From: an uncultured Anaerobutyricum sp.
GTDB lineage: Bacteria > Bacillota > Clostridia > Lachnospirales > Lachnospiraceae
NCBI RefSeq assembly: GCF_934307085.1
Contig: NZ_CAKRCF010000076.1
Location: 1 to 7,848, forward strand
Direction of reading: 5' to 3'
Length of the DNA stretch: 7,848 nt
Positions 6,461 through 7,848 of the stretch are shown piece after piece (position 1 is the first letter of the stretch; each line of letters starts with the position of its first letter). The position numbers were made by a program, and so were the translations under genes. Under the pieces are notes generated by a model. It was not told the DNA's origin and made no database searches. It saw nothing but the letters and a program-made list of their open reading frames with translations.

Positions 6461-6592
6461 TCTGGCTTATTTAAATTCTGAAATTAATTTTAATCTGTTT
6501 GCACTCTCACCTCTTTTTCATGATAAAAGCAAAACCTATAATTTCAAAATCTATATGATGGACTGTGCCGTCCGTTCTTTGTTTATGTCTGT

Positions 6593-6621
6593 ATTATAAT
6601 GCACGGATTCTGTTTTGTCAA
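6593..6621 (-). promoter_or_regulatory. Consensus sigma-A promoter of the repeat RNA
   Basis: On the minus strand TTGACA (6621-6616) and TATAAT (6598-6593) are 17 bases apart, a perfect 12 of 12 match. Start of transcription is predicted near 6586. This strength suggests an abundant RNA. Confidence 0.85.
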
Positions 6622-6788
6622 TACTATTTTTTATTTTTTCTTTGATTTTCTAATTTTAATCTATTTGCACAATTCATTTTAGTTTTTATATTTATTTTTA
6701 CTATATTATCTGAATATTCTGACTAATTATATCAAATGAATAAACAATCAAAAATTACGTTTTCTCCTTATCAATATCTTCACAAAAT
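6622..6788. other. AT-rich gap without recognisable gene
   Basis: Very AT-rich DNA (long T and A/T runs) between the repeat-RNA promoter and the hairpin at 6789. I see no ORF with a ribosome binding site. The AT-rich stretch directly upstream of the -35 box at 6616-6621 could serve as an UP element for that promoter. Confidence 0.4.
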
Positions 6789-6873
6789 ATATAACATCTG
6801 TGACTTTGGAGCAAGCTCTTATTCAAGAATGCCCCGGCGTTAAGAGTGCCGCAATGCGGAACAAATGTTATAT
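6789..6873. repeat. 85-base hairpin downstream of the Mrr-like gene
   Basis: ATATAACAT-x-TGT at 6789-6801 pairs with ACA-x-ATGTTATAT at 6861-6873 (12 of 13 bases). Inner pairs include CTCTTA/TAAGAG (6816-6821 with 6841-6846) and the small hairpin CCGCAATGCGG (6849-6859). On the minus strand it starts 20 bases after the stop of the Mrr-like gene and ends in a TATATTTT tail, so it may be that gene's terminator. The G/C-rich inside makes it look like another palindromic repeat, but no second copy is in the window. Confidence 0.5.
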
Positions 6874-6893
6874 GGCTATTTTCTTATTTTCGT

Positions 6894-7433
6894 CTAGCCT
6901 TCATTTATGTGAAACTTCTTCTGTATCTCTGTTCTCCCCCATAGTTCAACTTCGTTCTTTTTCGCCAAATCTTTTGCACTTTTAGTAAAGTTACTGTTTG
7001 TAACTACCATTGCCCGATCGGCTTTATAGTAAGCGATGGAACCAACAACTTCCTGAACGGCGGCAATTCCAACATTTCGCTCATAGCGCTTTGCCTGAAC
7101 AACTGTCTTTTTGCCCCATTTATGGAGAACGAGATCTGCACCGTAATCATGACTGTATCTTGTAAGAGTAACACGATAACCAAGATGGCGAAACTGTATT
7201 GTTAAATAGCGTTCAAATGCCCTTCCATTTAACTTATCAATATTTTTCATTTTCATATGTAAATAATAAAGTGTGTATAATCGTCTGACAAACTGGCAAA
7301 TACAAAAAGCACAAAGGAAAGCACAGGCAACTGCCATCTCCCCCTGCCTTTGTGTATAGAAGTTATATCCCTGCAAAAATGTGTATACAATTCCAGCTAC
7401 CCACAGCCATTTTATGATATCAAAATGTCGCAT
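6894..7433 (-). CDS. Membrane-anchored Mrr_cat-type restriction-endonuclease-fold protein
   Basis: A 179-residue protein. The first part holds two hydrophobic segments, about residues 7-25 and 33-49, separated by a short polar loop (NFYTQRQGE), predicting a two-helix membrane anchor. From residue 66 on is a PD-(D/E)xK nuclease domain of the Mrr_cat type: LNGRAFERYL with Glu74, YGADLVL with Asp100, and the signature Gln113-Ala-Lys115 in VVQAKRY. Then follow QEVVGSIAYYKADRAMVVTNSNFT and a C-terminal KKNEVELWGR. All catalytic positions are intact. Known Mrr-type enzymes cut DNA, often modified DNA; many small membrane-linked members have no proven substrate. The start at 7433 has AAAGG about twelve bases upstream, a weak site. 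A TATAAT at 7488-7483 may be its -10. No methylase or other defence gene is next to it in this window. Confidence 0.87.
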   Translation of the reverse strand: MRHFDIIKWLWVAGIVYTFLQGYNFYTQRQGEMAVACAFLCAFCICQFVRRLYTLYYLHMKMKNIDKLNGRAFERYLTIQFRHLGYRVTLTRYSHDYGADLVLHKWGKKTVVQAKRYERNVGIAAVQEVVGSIAYYKADRAMVVTNSNFTKSAKDLAKKNEVELWGRTEIQKKFHINEG

Positions 7434-7482
7434 TTTATCTTTTGCCTTTCTAAAAATATGTTTTCTTAATTTATATTTTTAG

Positions 7483-7488
7483 ATTATA
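7483..7488 (-). promoter_or_regulatory. -10 box candidate for the Mrr-like gene
   Basis: TATAAT on the minus strand, about 50 bases before the start codon. The matching -35 position reads GTGGTA, only half consensus, so this is a weak or regulated promoter at best. Confidence 0.35.
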
Positions 7489-7518
7489 CACTATTTAGGG
7501 AAAAATACCACTTTATCA

Positions 7519-7613
7519 AATAGTAATTTGTGAGATGAACAGACGCTTCTGGGAAGGACTTTATGCTACTCCATAGCGGCGTCTATTATCATCTCACCAA
7601 ATAAATTACTATT
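7519..7613. repeat. 95-base three-tier hairpin overlapping the P-II stop codon
   Basis: AATAGTAATTT (7519-7529) pairs with AAATTACTATT (7603-7613), GTGAGATGA (7530-7538) with TCATCTCAC (7589-7597), and AGACGC (7541-7546) with GCGTCT (7579-7584). That is 26 pairs broken only by a five-base bulge and a small internal loop. The outer right arm includes the P-II stop codon at 7609-7611. On the minus strand it is the natural 3' end of the P-II transcript, though only a short U-run follows, so it may instead stabilise the mRNA end. On the plus strand a U5 run follows. Confidence 0.6.
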
Positions 7614-7848
7614 TTTCGTTATCTAATGCTGCAATTCCTGTTTCATTTGTTCGAATTCTTACAACATTTTCTACATCATAAAGGAAAATCTTACCATCTC
7701 CGTACTCGCCGGTGTAGAGGGCTTTCTTTGCGGCTTCTACAACTAATTCCGGTGGTACTGTGGATACAACGATGTCTACCTGAAGCTGTGGCAGGAGGTT
7801 CATATCAATCTTAACACCACGATACTGTCCAGTTTTTCCTTTCTGTGT
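7609..7848 (-). CDS. P-II family nitrogen regulatory protein (C-terminal part)
   Basis: Incomplete: the reading frame is open to the window edge, giving the last 79 residues. P-II proteins are small trimers that bind ATP/ADP and 2-oxoglutarate and control nitrogen enzymes and ammonium transporters. Visible are the second half of the T-loop (TGQYRGVKID), the B-loop TGEYGDGKIF, whose Lys equals E. coli Lys90, and the C-loop RIRT, whose arginines equal Arg101 and Arg103. Aligning YRG with E. coli GlnB puts an isoleucine where Tyr51, the uridylylation site, should be; only the Tyr46 equivalent remains. Whether it is GlnB-, GlnK- or NifI-like depends on the missing upstream part and neighbours such as amtB. 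The ATG at 7803 is internal and not the start. Confidence 0.9.
   Translation of the reverse strand, partial: TQKGKTGQYRGVKIDMNLLPQLQVDIVVSTVPPELVVEAAKKALYTGEYGDGKIFLYDVENVVRIRTNETGIAALDNEK

Larger units (their letters stand above)
5729..6586 (-). ncRNA. Predicted ~860-nt tandem-repeat RNA with multiple AGGAGGUA cores
   Basis: A consensus promoter at 6593-6621 and a strong terminator at 5729-5770 define one minus-strand transcription unit that holds no substantial ORF on that strand. Its body contains seven tandem units of about 55 nt (cores at 6460, 6401, 6346, 6290, 6237, 6180 and 6127, counting the first base of AGGAGG). There is also an eighth good copy at 5810 and decayed copies near 6013 and 5869. 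Each unit reads AGGAGGUA, then a C/U-R-G-W-CC block, then an A-rich linker and a stem half before the next core. No ATG, GTG or TTG stands at translation distance after the tandem cores. Near the 5' end is a small hairpin, GGAC/GUCC (6573-6570 with 6563-6560). A sponge for a GGA-binding protein or for the 16S anti-Shine-Dalgarno is the favoured reading. I recognise no known RNA family. Confidence 0.62.

Noticed and set aside
5800..6470. Plus-strand RNA with repeated ACCUCCU as anti-Shine-Dalgarno seeds
   Set aside because: The perfect promoter and the U-tailed terminator are both on the minus strand. No comparable plus-strand signals were found.
6411..6599. 62-codon plus-strand ORF at the repeat-array edge
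   Set aside because: No ribosome binding site; it runs antisense to the repeat-RNA 5' region and its composition is that of AT-rich noncoding DNA.

Overview
The window looks like a chromosomal segment of a low-GC Firmicute of class Clostridia, most likely a Lachnospiraceae-type gut anaerobe. The grounds are the AT-rich intergenic DNA, strong AGGAGG-type ribosome binding sites, near-consensus sigma-A promoters, and protein sequences typical of that group (citrate synthase with a MarR partner, M17 aminopeptidase, secreted M14 peptidase, P-II protein). The species cannot be named from the sequence alone.

Layout. Positions 1-48 hold half of a dispersed palindromic element. On the minus strand, 650-2017 (citrate synthase) and 123-632 (MarR regulator) form an operon. 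It is driven by a TTGACA-N17-TATAAT promoter with a 26-bp imperfect palindrome, a likely MarR operator, just downstream. A long intergenic region follows, then pepA (2647-4122, +). It converges with a secreted M14 zinc carboxypeptidase (4416-5414, -), and a 148-bp long-hairpin element lies between the two ends. Upstream of the peptidase, on the same strand, are an unannotated 30-residue membrane-peptide gene (5478-5570) and its structured leader.

The most unusual part is 5729-6621 on the minus strand. A perfect consensus promoter (TTGACA, 17 bp, TATAAT) and a strong intrinsic terminator (11-bp stem plus U7) bracket about 860 bases with no substantial ORF. This predicted RNA carries seven well-preserved tandem units of about 55 nt, plus an isolated eighth copy and some decayed ones. 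Each unit has the core AGGAGGUA, a Shine-Dalgarno-like sequence not followed by a usable start codon in the seven tandem copies. Each tandem core from the second on is preceded by a stem half, and two base pairs of that stem change in a compensatory way between the two alternating unit types. I propose a noncoding repeat RNA that acts as a sponge or decoy, either for a GGA-binding protein of the CsrA type or for the anti-Shine-Dalgarno end of 16S rRNA. The sequence shows the architecture; the function is inference.

The right end, all on the minus strand, holds an AT-rich gap, a hairpin at 6789-6873, a membrane-anchored Mrr-type nuclease-fold protein (6894-7433), a 95-nt hairpin (7519-7613), and the C-terminal part of a P-II signalling protein that runs off the window and lacks the usual T-loop Tyr51. 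Citrate synthase (2-oxoglutarate and glutamate supply) and P-II (2-oxoglutarate sensing) share a metabolic theme, but nothing in the sequence shows that they are co-regulated.
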